Positions 24,452-32,544 of a DNA stretch of 64,000 nucleotides are shown here, piece by piece. A program made the translations under genes and the position numbers. The notes below the pieces were generated by a model. It did no database searches. It was not told the origin of the DNA and worked only from the letters and a program-made list of their open reading frames with translations. Where the stretch lies: contig NZ_CP044523.1 in the NCBI RefSeq assembly GCF_008831545.1, forward strand, positions 2,852,001 through 2,916,000, given 5' to 3'. Origin of the DNA: Halorussus halophilus (GTDB lineage Archaea; Halobacteriota; Halobacteria; Halobacteriales; Haladaptataceae). Every line of letters begins with the position of its first letter. Position 1 is the stretch's first letter.

Positions 24452-26017
24452 ATGACGAACTCACGGCGCACGTTCCTCAAGACCGTCGGTCTCACCGTCG
24501 GTGGCACCGGACTGGCCGCGACAGTCACGGGCACGGAATCGACGAGCGACTCGACGAACAGCGACGACCAGTCTTCCACAGAAGGGTGGACTCACTTGCG
24601 ATGCGGTCCCCAGAACACGGGCTACAAACCCGAGGGGCCGACCGCGCGAGGATTCGAGTCTTCGTGGAAACAGGAGTGGAACGACGAATATCTCGTGACC
24701 GACCCGGTAGCCGCCGACGGAACGGTGTACTTCGCGCGACAGGTAGATAGCGGCGGAAAACTGTACGCGTTCGACGCCACAGACGGCACCGTCCAGTGGA
24801 CGGCCGACGTGGACGCCTACCCTCAACAGCCAGCCGTCTTCGGTGATTCCCTCTACCTCCGTGCGGATGGAGACTTGTACGCGTACGCTATCGCCGACGG
24901 CAGTCGGCGCTGGTCGTACGAGGCCGACAACTACGACGAGGTGACCGCCCACGAGTCGGGCGTCTACATCGACACCGAGACGGCCGTCGTCGCCCTCGAC
25001 CACGACGGCACCGAACGCTGGCGACACGAACTCGGAACCGTCCGAATGAACGCGCCCGCCGTGAAGGACGGCTTGGTCGTCGTCGGCTACGACGGTGTCG
25101 AAAACTTCGGCGTGGTCGCCCTCGACGTGGAGACCGGAGACGAAGTGTGGTCGGAGGAAGGCCCCGGCACGCTCTTTGCACCCGTCGCGATTCGAGACGG
25201 CCGCGCGTACGTGCCCGTCTACCACGGCGGTATCCAAGCGTTCGAACTTCAGACCGGCGCTCGCCTGTGGGAAGCCGACTTCGAGGGACGAAGGCTGGAT
25301 TCGCTGAACGAGGTATTCGTCGCCACGGAAGATGCTCTCTACGCGCTGGTCGACTCGGACGACGACGATGACGACGTTGCGATTCTCAAACTCGACCCCG
25401 AAACTGGTGACGAACAGGCTCGCTGGCTGTTCGGCAACGTCCGAGAACAGTTGACCGTCGTCGGCGACACTCTCTACTGCGTCTCGTGGGTTCGAGACGG
25501 CACTGGCTGTCGCATCGACGTCGTACTCGCAATCGACCGCCACGACGGCGTCGTCCGCGAAGCGATGCGACACGACGAAGCGAACACCAAGCGGACGTGG
25601 CAGACGTCACCGTTCGTCGTGGACGGAAAGATGTACGTCGGCAGTGGCTGGACGGCCAACGACGGAACACAGACGGAGCGACTGGCCGCCTACGACGTGG
25701 CCGAATCGACCGACGAGGAGATACCGGACGAGCGACCGTCGGCCAGTATCGAAGTCCGCGACGAAGGCGACGGCACTTACACGCTCGACGGGAGCGGTTC
25801 GACGGGGTTCGACGATTCGGTGACCTACCTCTGGGACGTCTACGACAACGACACTATCGACGACACTGGTTCGACGACGACCGTCGAGACGGACGGGTGC
25901 GGGTCGTTCACCGTCCGCCTGAAGATGTACGACGACGACTACCGCATCGACCAGACGCGCGTCCGGTGGGATGGAAGCAACTGGTCCGACGGCGACTCGG
26001 ATTCGGACGGCGAGTAA
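24452..26017 (+). CDS. Exported PQQ-type beta-propeller protein with PKD-like C-terminus
   Basis: A 521-aa secreted protein. The N-terminus N-S-R-R-T-F-L-K is a twin-arginine signal followed by a hydrophobic stretch. From about residue 45 there are repeated blades of the PQQ/quinoprotein type (GTVYFARQVDSGGKLYAFDA, then DGTVQWTADV, DGLVVVGYDGVENFGVVALD). The last 90 residues (ASIEVRDEGDGTYTLDGSGS then TYLWDVYDNDT) look like a PKD domain. No lipobox and no C-terminal anchor, so it should be released or held at the surface. The blades lack clear PQQ-ligand residues; a binding or scaffold role is as likely as an enzyme. Converges on the arylsulfotransferase-like gene with only 11 bases between stops. 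Confidence 0.88.
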   Translation: MTNSRRTFLKTVGLTVGGTGLAATVTGTESTSDSTNSDDQSSTEGWTHLRCGPQNTGYKPEGPTARGFESSWKQEWNDEYLVTDPVAADGTVYFARQVDSGGKLYAFDATDGTVQWTADVDAYPQQPAVFGDSLYLRADGDLYAYAIADGSRRWSYEADNYDEVTAHESGVYIDTETAVVALDHDGTERWRHELGTVRMNAPAVKDGLVVVGYDGVENFGVVALDVETGDEVWSEEGPGTLFAPVAIRDGRAYVPVYHGGIQAFELQTGARLWEADFEGRRLDSLNEVFVATEDALYALVDSDDDDDDVAILKLDPETGDEQARWLFGNVREQLTVVGDTLYCVSWVRDGTGCRIDVVLAIDRHDGVVREAMRHDEANTKRTWQTSPFVVDGKMYVGSGWTANDGTQTERLAAYDVAESTDEEIPDERPSASIEVRDEGDGTYTLDGSGSTGFDDSVTYLWDVYDNDTIDDTGSTTTVETDGCGSFTVRLKMYDDDYRIDQTRVRWDGSNWSDGDSDSDGE

Positions 26018-26028
26018 AAACTAATTCG

Positions 26029-27327
26029 TCACTTCCGCCACCGAACTCCTTCTATCACGGCCCCGAACAGCGAGACGACGCCGAACAGTATCGAGAAGAC
26101 CTGTTCGCCGAGTCCCGTTGGGAGGACGTACTTAGCCATCGCGACCACGAACCCGCCGTAGCGTTCCAAGAACGACCCATCCCGACCGCCGTCAGCGAGT
26201 TTTGCTTCGGGCGCAGTGGGTCGGTCCGCACTACCTTCGGCGCGCGCGCCGTCGCTCCACTCCACCGGCAGGCGGTCTGCCTCGTAGGGAAGCGACCCCG
26301 TCTCGACGGCCCAGACGACGGTGCCGCTCTCGTCCACTTCGACCACGCGGTCGTTGTAGGAGTCGGTGACGAGGGTGTGGCCGGAGGCGAGGCGGTCGGC
26401 GTCTCGCGGCCAGTTCAGCGTGCCGCTGCCGCCGAACTTCCAGACGACTTTGCCAGAGCGGTCGAACTCCACGATTCGGTCGCGCTCGCTGTCCGCCACG
26501 AGGAGGTGGCCGTTCGCGAGTCTGTCGGGGTTGTGCTGTTCGTAGAGTTTCTCGCCCTTGCCTGCGAACTGGTTCGGGCCGACTACTGGCTCGACGGTCA
26601 CCGAGTCGTTCTCGACGTGCAGTTCGGCCACGGTGTCGAAGTTTCGCAGACTGATTTGGAAGACGCCCGGCCGAATCCGGTCCACGTCGTTGACGTGCGT
26701 CCAGTCGCTCTCCGGCCCCATGTCGGCGGGGCGGTCGTAGGTGTCGCTGGCGTTCCACTGCCAGACGATTTCCTTCTGACGATTGACTGCGAAGACACGG
26801 TCGTTGCCCATGTCCACCATGACCCAGCGGTCCTCTCCATCGACCGTGTAGTGGTCGGCGTCGTGGAGTTCGTGTTCGTGGAGTTCCACGTCGTACCACG
26901 CGTACTCCCACAGAATCTCGTTGTTCGACTGCTCGACGATTCGGAGACTGTTTCGCACGCAGTTTTCGAAGCCGTCGTTCTGGAAGCGGGCCGGACACTG
27001 TTCGTCGGGTACCTCCGTGGCGGTCGAGAGTTGGACCCTGTCTGGCCCGAGAGCCTCCACGTCGAACATATCGTCCGTCTTCGCGTACTCCCAGACGACG
27101 TCGCCGTCCGGGGTGACTTCGATGGCTCGACCCTCGTCGTGGTAGCCCTGCAAGGCGACGAGGGTGTTCGAGTCGGGTCGCTGGTCCGCGACCGTCACTC
27201 GTGGCTGGTCGGGGGCCGCGATGACGCCGACCGTGGTGACCAGTAGCGACGCGAGTGCGAAGCAGGCGAACAGTTTGGCACGTCGCTCGTGTCCGGACCC
27301 GAGCCACGCGGGGAGGGCCGATGTCAC
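26029..27327 (-). CDS. Arylsulfotransferase (ASST)-like propeller protein, membrane-anchored
   Basis: A protein of about 432 aa. An N-terminal hydrophobic helix (LFACFALASLLVTTVGVIAA) is followed by a six-blade propeller of the arylsulfotransferase type: ALQGYHDEGRAIEVTPDGDV, ELHEHELHDADHYTVDGEDR with the His pair expected near the active site, GNDRVFAVNRQKEIVWQWNA and SYNDRVVEVDESGTVVWAVE. A second helix near the C-terminus (VFSILFGVVSLFGAVIEGV) would anchor it. Whether it transfers sulfate is not known. Start: GTG 27327 (V-T-S-A-L-P-A-W); the ATG at 27387 would place a 14-bp palindrome and A/T-rich codons inside the gene. Confidence 0.82.
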   Translation of the reverse strand: MTSALPAWLGSGHERRAKLFACFALASLLVTTVGVIAAPDQPRVTVADQRPDSNTLVALQGYHDEGRAIEVTPDGDVVWEYAKTDDMFDVEALGPDRVQLSTATEVPDEQCPARFQNDGFENCVRNSLRIVEQSNNEILWEYAWYDVELHEHELHDADHYTVDGEDRWVMVDMGNDRVFAVNRQKEIVWQWNASDTYDRPADMGPESDWTHVNDVDRIRPGVFQISLRNFDTVAELHVENDSVTVEPVVGPNQFAGKGEKLYEQHNPDRLANGHLLVADSERDRIVEFDRSGKVVWKFGGSGTLNWPRDADRLASGHTLVTDSYNDRVVEVDESGTVVWAVETGSLPYEADRLPVEWSDGARAEGSADRPTAPEAKLADGGRDGSFLERYGGFVVAMAKYVLPTGLGEQVFSILFGVVSLFGAVIEGVRWRK

Positions 27328-27336
27328 TGGTCGGCG

Positions 27337-27350
27337 GTAAGAGCTCTTAC
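27337..27350. promoter_or_regulatory. Perfect 14-bp palindrome before the ASST-like gene
   Basis: GTAAGAGCTCTTAC is an exact palindrome 10-23 bases upstream of the GTG at 27327. It has the size and position of an operator that would block transcription start. Confidence 0.45.
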
Positions 27351-27458
27351 ACGAAAATCGTTCGGTTTGCCGCTCACGAAAATCCACCGAATGTACGTAC
27401 GAGAACGTATTTCACGGATGTTCGACCAAAAAGAGGGAGGAACGGCAGTTTCGGAGGA

Positions 27459-28541
27459 CTACCGGCGAGTCGCCAGCAAGGCCGCGCCGACCAGCGCGAC
27501 GAGTGCTGCGAGAGGACCGAATCCGGGGACTGTGCCACTACTACCGCTGTCCTCGGTGGTCGAGGCCGCGGTCGTCGTCTCGCCCACGTCTGTCGTGGTG
27601 TCGGTCACGCCAGTCGTCGTGGCGTTCGACTCCGACGTGGTCGTCTGTTGTGTCGTCGCCTGCATCTTCGCCAGTTGCACCGACTTCGTGATGTTCTTGC
27701 CGTTCACCGTGAACGGTTCGTCCTCGCTGGCGTCGAACTCGTCGTTCCCGTTCGAGTCGTCGTAGTACGTGACCGTGGCATTCTGGGCCGCCTTCGAGCG
27801 CGAGAGTTCGACCGTCTGGTACTCACTTTCGTACGGAGTCGAACCGTTCAGTTGCGACGAGGTGCCGATGACTGCACCGCTCTCGTTCGTCACGACGAGG
27901 AAGCCCGACTCGTCGGCGGGCAGGAGATGCTCGACGGTGAGTTGTTTCGGTTTGTTTCCGGTGAGGATCATCGAGATTGCTGGCACGTGGTCACGGAGCG
28001 TGAGCGTCGCCGTGCCGGTGCCACCGCTCTGGTCGGGGTTCACGTCCACGTCAAGCGCGTAGTCTTTCTCCTTCGAGGGGTTCTTCACGTCCTCGTAGGC
28101 GACGATGAGTTCGTCGCCGTCGCTGAGATTCAGGTCGCCCGTCGTGTTGATGACGAGCGTCTGGCCCTTCGCCGAAACGTTGGTGACGGTGTCGGTGGCG
28201 TCCACGTCCACTCCGTAACCGCCACCGTTGTTGCCGCGGTCCACTCCGAGTCGGACGACGTTTCCGGCGTCCACGGCACTGACGTTGGCGTCACCTTCGT
28301 AGGTCAGTTTCACGCTCGTGAACGTCGCATCGCTCGTGATGGGGATGCCCACTTCGTGGGTCGAAGTAGCGTTCGGACTCGACGGACTCGCATTCATGTG
28401 CGCACTCGACACTTCCCCCTGCATCGCCCCAGTCGTCGCCGTTTCGTTACTCGTTGCACCGATTGCCGTCGGCGCGGCGACGGACACGACGAGCGCCGCG
28501 ACGAGCAGCAACACCTGTACGCGGAGGACGGTTCGCTTCAT
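27459..28541 (-). CDS. Secreted surface protein with DUF7282/BGTF-type domains and PGF-CTERM tail
   Basis: A 360-aa surface protein. A Sec-type signal (VQVLLLVAALVVSVAAPTAIG) is followed by a Thr/Ser-rich stretch, a beta-rich domain (SVKLTYEGDANVSAVDAGNV) typical of haloarchaeal BGTF surface proteins, and a DUF7282-like domain (LLPADESGFLVVTNESGAVI, then ATVTYYDDSNGNDEFDASED). A Thr-rich linker leads to the PGF-CTERM signal: P-G-F-G, a hydrophobic helix and a final R-R. Such tails are cut and lipid-modified by archaeosortase ArtA. Several N-x-S/T sites could be N-glycosylated by the glycan made at 1-13.8 kb; that link is inference. Confidence 0.87.
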   Translation of the reverse strand: MKRTVLRVQVLLLVAALVVSVAAPTAIGATSNETATTGAMQGEVSSAHMNASPSSPNATSTHEVGIPITSDATFTSVKLTYEGDANVSAVDAGNVVRLGVDRGNNGGGYGVDVDATDTVTNVSAKGQTLVINTTGDLNLSDGDELIVAYEDVKNPSKEKDYALDVDVNPDQSGGTGTATLTLRDHVPAISMILTGNKPKQLTVEHLLPADESGFLVVTNESGAVIGTSSQLNGSTPYESEYQTVELSRSKAAQNATVTYYDDSNGNDEFDASEDEPFTVNGKNITKSVQLAKMQATTQQTTTSESNATTTGVTDTTTDVGETTTAASTTEDSGSSGTVPGFGPLAALVALVGAALLATRR

Positions 28542-28646
28542 GTGTCACCACGATTAGGCTCCAAAACCCCTTATTATGGTCGTATTAAGCGATTGGAACG
28601 AACGTGAAACGGTGAGGAACGGTTCGAGTACGAGCGATAAAACTCC

Positions 28647-28652
28647 AAAAAA
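28647..28652 (-). terminator. Poly-T tract downstream of RLI
   Basis: On the minus strand a T6 run starts 24 bases after the RLI stop and a further T4 tract follows. Oligo-T without a hairpin is the usual archaeal termination signal. Confidence 0.45.
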
Positions 28653-28675
28653 GGGTCGAGAACCGGGTGAGGCGG

Positions 28676-30490
28676 TTACGGCGCGTAGTAGTACTCGCCC
28701 TCTTTCTTCTGCTGGCGGTCGAGTTGACTGCCGGGCTTGTTGATGCGCGGGCGACCGACGTTCTCGTCGCGCCGGAACGTGATGTCGAGGTTCGACAGGA
28801 AGTCGTTCATGCCGTCGCGCATTCCCTTCGGTTGGCTGGCGTGACCGGCCACCGCGGGTTCGCCGTCGAAGACCATCAGGCGGTCCGCCAGCAGGTCTAT
28901 CATGTAGATGTCGTGGTCGATGACCAACACGGTGGCGTCCTGCTGTTCGGCGAACCGACGGATGGCGCGGGTCGCGCGAACTCGTTGTTCCACGTCGAGG
29001 TACGCCGACGGTTCGTCCAGCAAGTAGAGGTCGGCGGACTTCGAGAGGCAAGCCGCAATGGCGACTCGCTGGCGCTCGCCGCCCGAGAGGTCGGTCAGGT
29101 TCTGCTCCATGATGCGTTCGAGTTGGAGCGGTTGGGCGATTTCGGTGTTCCAGTACGACGACCCGACTTGGTCCGTGATGGAGTGCAGGAACGAATCGGT
29201 TCGCATCGGCTGGTCGATTTCGATGTACTGGGGCTTGTAGGCGATGTCGAGTTCGAAGTCGAGGTCGCCCGAATCCGGTTCGAGTTTCCCCGCGAGCAAC
29301 TTCGCAAAGGTCGATTTACCGATGCCGTTCGGACCGACGATTCCCAACACTTCGTTCTCACGAATCTTCCCGCCCTCTACGTCGAGCGCGAACTCGCCCG
29401 CGCCGTAGGACTTCGTGATGTCGGGGTACTCCACGAGCGTGTCGGCCCGCGTGACCTGCCGGGGCGCGTGTTCCTCGAACTCGATGGCCGAGGGGCGAAT
29501 CCGCATGTTCTCGTTGTCGAGATACCCCTTGAGGTACTCGTTGATGCCGTTACGCACCGACTTTGGCGAAGTGACGACACCGTACGCGCCGGGTTCACCG
29601 TACGCGACGTGGAGGTTGTCCGCCACGAGGTCGAGAATCGCGAGGTCGTGTTCGACCACGAGCATCGACTTACCGTGTTCCTCGGCCATCTCCTGAACCA
29701 GTCGCGCCGCCGTGACCCGCTGGCTGATGTCGAGGTACGGCGTGATTTCGTCGATGAAGTAGAAGTCGGCGTCGCGGGCGAGACACGCCACGAGCGCGAC
29801 TCGTTGGAGTTCTCCGCCGGAGAGGCTGTCGATGTCTTGGTCCACGACGTGTTCGATTTCGAGACGTTCCAACAGGTCGTCCATGACCCCGCGCTCGTCG
29901 GTGTTTTCGAGCAGTTTCGAGGTCGGCCCCGAGAACTGGTCCGGAATCTTATCCACGTACTGCGGTTTGCGGGCGACGTTCACGTCGCCGTCCTTGACCG
30001 TTTCGAGGTACTCCTGTAGCTCCGTGCCGCGGTACGTGTCTAGGACTTCCTCCCAACTCGGCGGGTCGGCGTATTCGCCGAGGTTCGGCGCGAGTTCGCC
30101 CGCGAGAATCTTCACGGCCGTCGTCTTCCCGATACCGTTCGGGCCGAGGATGCCGGTGACTTGCCCTTCGAGGGGGACCGGAAGCCCGTACAGCGAGAAG
30201 GCGTTCTCGCCGTAGCGATGGGCCGGTTCCTCTTGGAGTTCCTGCGGAAGGTTGATGATTTCGATAGCGTCGAACGGACACTTCTCGACGCAGATACCGC
30301 AAGTCTCCCCGAGGCAAATCTCTTCGCTGATGTGGACTTGGTCGGGTTGCCCGTCGTCTGCGTCCTCGCCGCGGAGGGTGATGCACTCCTTGCCGGTGCG
30401 ATTGGGCGGGCAGTAGTTCTTACACTCGTAACTGCACCGGTCCGGTGAACACCGTTCTAAGTCTACGACGGCGATGCTGTCGTCTGCCAT
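28676..30490 (-). CDS. Ribosome recycling ATPase ABCE1 / RLI
   Basis: A 604-aa soluble ABC protein that splits ribosomes after termination together with aRF1/Pelota. The N-terminus has two 4Fe-4S clusters: C-x4-C-x3-C-x3-C in RCSPDRCSYECKNYC and the ferredoxin-type ICLGETCGICVEKCPFDA. Two nucleotide-binding domains follow: Walker A GPNGIGKTTAVKIL and GPNGIGKSTFAKLL, signatures LSGGELQRVALVACL and LSGGERQRVAIAACL, Walker B FYFIDEITPYLD and LYLLDEPSAYLD. The first Walker B has D-E-I-T where D-E-P-S is usual. The start is 2 bases downstream of the stop of the small EMC6-like gene, so the two are co-transcribed. Confidence 0.97.
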   Translation of the reverse strand: MADDSIAVVDLERCSPDRCSYECKNYCPPNRTGKECITLRGEDADDGQPDQVHISEEICLGETCGICVEKCPFDAIEIINLPQELQEEPAHRYGENAFSLYGLPVPLEGQVTGILGPNGIGKTTAVKILAGELAPNLGEYADPPSWEEVLDTYRGTELQEYLETVKDGDVNVARKPQYVDKIPDQFSGPTSKLLENTDERGVMDDLLERLEIEHVVDQDIDSLSGGELQRVALVACLARDADFYFIDEITPYLDISQRVTAARLVQEMAEEHGKSMLVVEHDLAILDLVADNLHVAYGEPGAYGVVTSPKSVRNGINEYLKGYLDNENMRIRPSAIEFEEHAPRQVTRADTLVEYPDITKSYGAGEFALDVEGGKIRENEVLGIVGPNGIGKSTFAKLLAGKLEPDSGDLDFELDIAYKPQYIEIDQPMRTDSFLHSITDQVGSSYWNTEIAQPLQLERIMEQNLTDLSGGERQRVAIAACLSKSADLYLLDEPSAYLDVEQRVRATRAIRRFAEQQDATVLVIDHDIYMIDLLADRLMVFDGEPAVAGHASQPKGMRDGMNDFLSNLDITFRRDENVGRPRINKPGSQLDRQQKKEGEYYYAP

Positions 30491-30492
30491 TG

Positions 30493-30801
30493 TTAGAAGG
30501 TGACGTTGTTAGTCAGCAGAATCGTCCACGTGACGAACCACAGCGAGAACGTCATGAAGACGACGTAGAGATAGTCCTTCACCGAGAAGTCGTTTACGTC
30601 GATTCCGAGCCCCTGTAACAGCGGCATCTGAAGCAGAACGAACGCGCCCACGATACCCAAGCCGAGTTGGTCCTTCGCCGTCATCCCGAGGACTGACGAG
30701 GACGCAACTGCCGCGGCCACGCCAGCGAGCGTGGAGACCGCCGTCACCGTAATCCCGCGAAGGTGCGAGGAGCGTCGTTCTGATACCTGTTCGGTAGCCA
30801 T
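30493..30801 (-). CDS. Small EMC6-like membrane protein
   Basis: A 102-aa protein with three hydrophobic segments (TAVSTLAGVAAAVASSSVLG, LGLGIVGAFVLLQMPLLQG, YLYVVFMTFSLWFVTWTILL). The length, three-helix layout and position next to RLI match what I recall as EMC6-like proteins of haloarchaea; EMC6 is the core membrane-insertase subunit related to Get/Oxa proteins. The identification is tentative, since the sequence itself shows no exclusive motif. Coupling to a ribosome-recycling factor would be logical for a co-translational insertase. ATG 30801 is preferred (M-A-T-E-Q); ATG 30810 is also in frame. Confidence 0.72.
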   Translation of the reverse strand: MATEQVSERRSSHLRGITVTAVSTLAGVAAAVASSSVLGMTAKDQLGLGIVGAFVLLQMPLLQGLGIDVNDFSVKDYLYVVFMTFSLWFVTWTILLTNNVTF

Positions 30802-30840
30802 ACGCGTCACTCGGGGACCCTAGCAGAAAAATGCCCCGCA

Positions 30841-31310
30841 ACCTTTTGCTGCGGGGTGGGCGCGTCGCGCCCACCCGCTGGCAAAACGTCGATGAAAAGC
30901 CGTCCTCACCCTCTCCGGCAGGCCAACGGCCTGCCTCCGAGGGATTCGTCGCCCGCGCTCGCTCAACGAGGCGCGCTTTGCGAACCTCGATTCGCTCGCG
31001 GTACGACTGCTGGTACTCGACCGCAGGGGGAAGTGTCGCCTGCTGGGATTGGTTCCTGTGTCGCCTGTCGAAACATTCCTCGTCTCGACTGCCGAAACTA
31101 TCCGCTGTGTCACTCGGTGAATCTTGTGCGGTTAGACACCGCGCGCTACCGCGAACTGAGGCGGCGCGCTCCGCGCGCTGCCGAGCGAGCGCGTCCGAGG
31201 AACCGTCGAAGCAGGCCGCTCTGCGGCCTGCGGAGGCGGTGACGACGTGATTTTCATCGACGTTTTGCCAGCGGGTGGTCGCCGTCGGCGACCACCCCGC
31301 AGGAAAAGGT
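30841..31310. repeat. Structured repeat family A, two divergent units (A1-left and A1-right)
   Basis: The 546-base gap between the EMC6-like and HTH genes holds no gene but two copies of one unit pointing outward. A1-right (+, about 31160-31310): hairpin 31160-31182, the box GAGCGAGCGCGTCCGAGGAA, hairpin GCAGGCCGC/GCGGCCTGC (31211-31231, loop TCT), GGTGACGACGTG, the box TTTTCATCGACGTTTTGCCA, then hairpin 31274-31296 (loop GTC). A1-left is the same order on the minus strand (about 31000-30841), with stems GGCAGGCC/GGCCTGCC (30917-30935) and GGTGGGCGC/GCGCCCACC (30855-30875). TTTTCATCGACGTTTTGCCA is identical in both arms (20 of 20); the stems are not. A third unit lies at 57.36-57.57 kb. Confidence 0.85.
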
Positions 31311-31316
31311 CGTGGG

Positions 31317-31323
31317 GTTTTAT
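31317..31323 (+). promoter_or_regulatory. TATA box of the HTH gene
   Basis: TTTTATT is centred 28 bases before the ATG at 31348. It lies immediately after the family A repeat and within the longer frame from 31312, so it argues for the later start. Confidence 0.5.
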
Positions 31324-31347
31324 TGGGGTGGACTGTTTCGAAACGTA

Positions 31348-31632
31348 ATGATGGTGTCTCAGTCCGAGCGTGAGGAACTAGACGACCTCCCACCGAGCGC
31401 GAAACTCGTCTTCAAGGTCCTCGAATATCAAGGCTCGCTCACCCAGAAACAGATCGTCGAGGAGTCGATGCTGTCGGCTCGAACCGTCCGCTACGCCCTC
31501 GAACGCCTCGAAGAACTCGGCGTCGTCGAGGAAGACGTCTACTTCGCGGACGCACGTCAGAACCTCTACGAAATCGACGCGCCTCTCGAAACGGAAGCTG
31601 AGTGTGCGGACCCGCAGAAGTGCGCCGAGTGA
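31348..31632 (+). CDS. Small winged-helix (MarR/ArsR-like) DNA-binding protein
   Basis: A 94-aa protein that is little more than one winged helix-turn-helix: SAKLVFKVLEYQGSLTQKQI, then EESMLSARTVRYALERLEEL as helix-turn-recognition helix, and GVVEEDVYFADARQNLYEID as the wing. A C-terminal C-x5-C pair (ECADPQKCAE) is suggestive of a metal or redox site. Likely a transcription regulator; target unknown. ATG 31348 or ATG 31351 is the start. The 3' end faces the TrmB gene across 80 bases. Confidence 0.85.
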   Translation: MMVSQSEREELDDLPPSAKLVFKVLEYQGSLTQKQIVEESMLSARTVRYALERLEELGVVEEDVYFADARQNLYEIDAPLETEAECADPQKCAE

Positions 31633-31712
31633 GACCGACGCGACGGCGTGCGTGACTGTTTCTTTTAGTCGTTCGACCGTCTCAGGAGTCACGTCGCCGA
31701 CTTGCGAAATCG

Positions 31713-32480
31713 TCAGTACTGCTCGCCGAATCCCGACTGCATCCCCGCGTGGACGAACTGCGCGAGGATGTGGCCGATGCGAGTGTCGGCGGTCCAGAGC
31801 GCAGTTTCCTCGAACGGTTCGGGGTCGTCGCCGTCGGTCAGCACCGACAGCAGGACCGTCGAGTCGTCTACGAGCAGCGTTCGCCCGGTGAACCCGCCCG
31901 TTCGCTCGCGACTCGCCACGACGACCTGCACGACGTCGTCCGCGAACCGCTTCTCGACTTCGGAGTCTTCGGTGACGACGACGACGGAGACGCCAGCCTC
32001 GGCTTTCTCCTTGAGGACGGTTTCGGCCGTCTCGGAGAGCAACGAGCTATCGCCGACGACCAACACGACGCGCTCCTCGGCGCTCCGGACCAGTTCCACG
32101 AGTCGCTCGTCGATGCCGTGTTGGCCGTGGAGCGTCGAGACGTCGCTCTCGCTGGCGTGGTCTGCGTGTTCGTGCTGGAGCGATTCGAGGTTGTCGAACG
32201 CGCGTTCCTGCTGGCGCTCGATGCGCGACTGGAGTTGTTTGCGCGCCGTCGAGAGACTCACCGCGCGGTAGCGCTTCGGCGAGGACTCGACCATTTCGAG
32301 AAAGCCTCTGCTCGCCAAGTCGTCGGCCGTGCCGTACACCTGCGAGCGCGGCACGTCCGACACCTGACTCACTTCTTGGGCCGTCGCGGTTCCGAGTTGC
32401 TGGAGTGCGACGAACACCCGCGCCTCGTAGTTCGAGAGGCCGAGTTCCTTCAACGCCGAAATCGCGTCGTGCGCACTCAT
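31713..32480 (-). CDS. TrmB family transcriptional regulator
   Basis: A 255-aa regulator. The N-terminal TrmB winged helix is SALKELGLSNYEARVFVALQ plus TATAQEVSQVSDVPRSQVYG; a coiled linker (QLQSRIERQQERAFDNLESL) links it to a C-terminal PLD-like effector domain (ELVRSAEERVVLVVGDSSLL, then AEAGVSVVVVTEDSEVE). Members of this group sense sugars or other small molecules. It diverges from the MMPL exporter gene (119 bases between starts), with a TTGTA-N6-TACAA site beside the exporter's TATA box, so it is the prime candidate regulator of that exporter. Confidence 0.92.
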   Translation of the reverse strand: MSAHDAISALKELGLSNYEARVFVALQQLGTATAQEVSQVSDVPRSQVYGTADDLASRGFLEMVESSPKRYRAVSLSTARKQLQSRIERQQERAFDNLESLQHEHADHASESDVSTLHGQHGIDERLVELVRSAEERVVLVVGDSSLLSETAETVLKEKAEAGVSVVVVTEDSEVEKRFADDVVQVVVASRERTGGFTGRTLLVDDSTVLLSVLTDGDDPEPFEETALWTADTRIGHILAQFVHAGMQSGFGEQY

Positions 32481-32544
32481 GTCGTCTGCTCGGAGAGAGA
32501 CGCTTCAAGCAGTAAGTGGTTTCGAGTGTCGCGCCGAGTTTGTG

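Noticed and set aside
31312-31347. GTG 31312 as start of the HTH protein
   Set aside because: It would put the TATA box TTTTATT inside the coding region, and the added residues (M-G-F-Y-W-G-G-L-F) have no family match.
30509-31393. 294-codon minus-strand frame through the family A repeat
   Set aside because: Crosses repeat units and the EMC6-like gene in another frame; Arg/Ser-rich with no domain.
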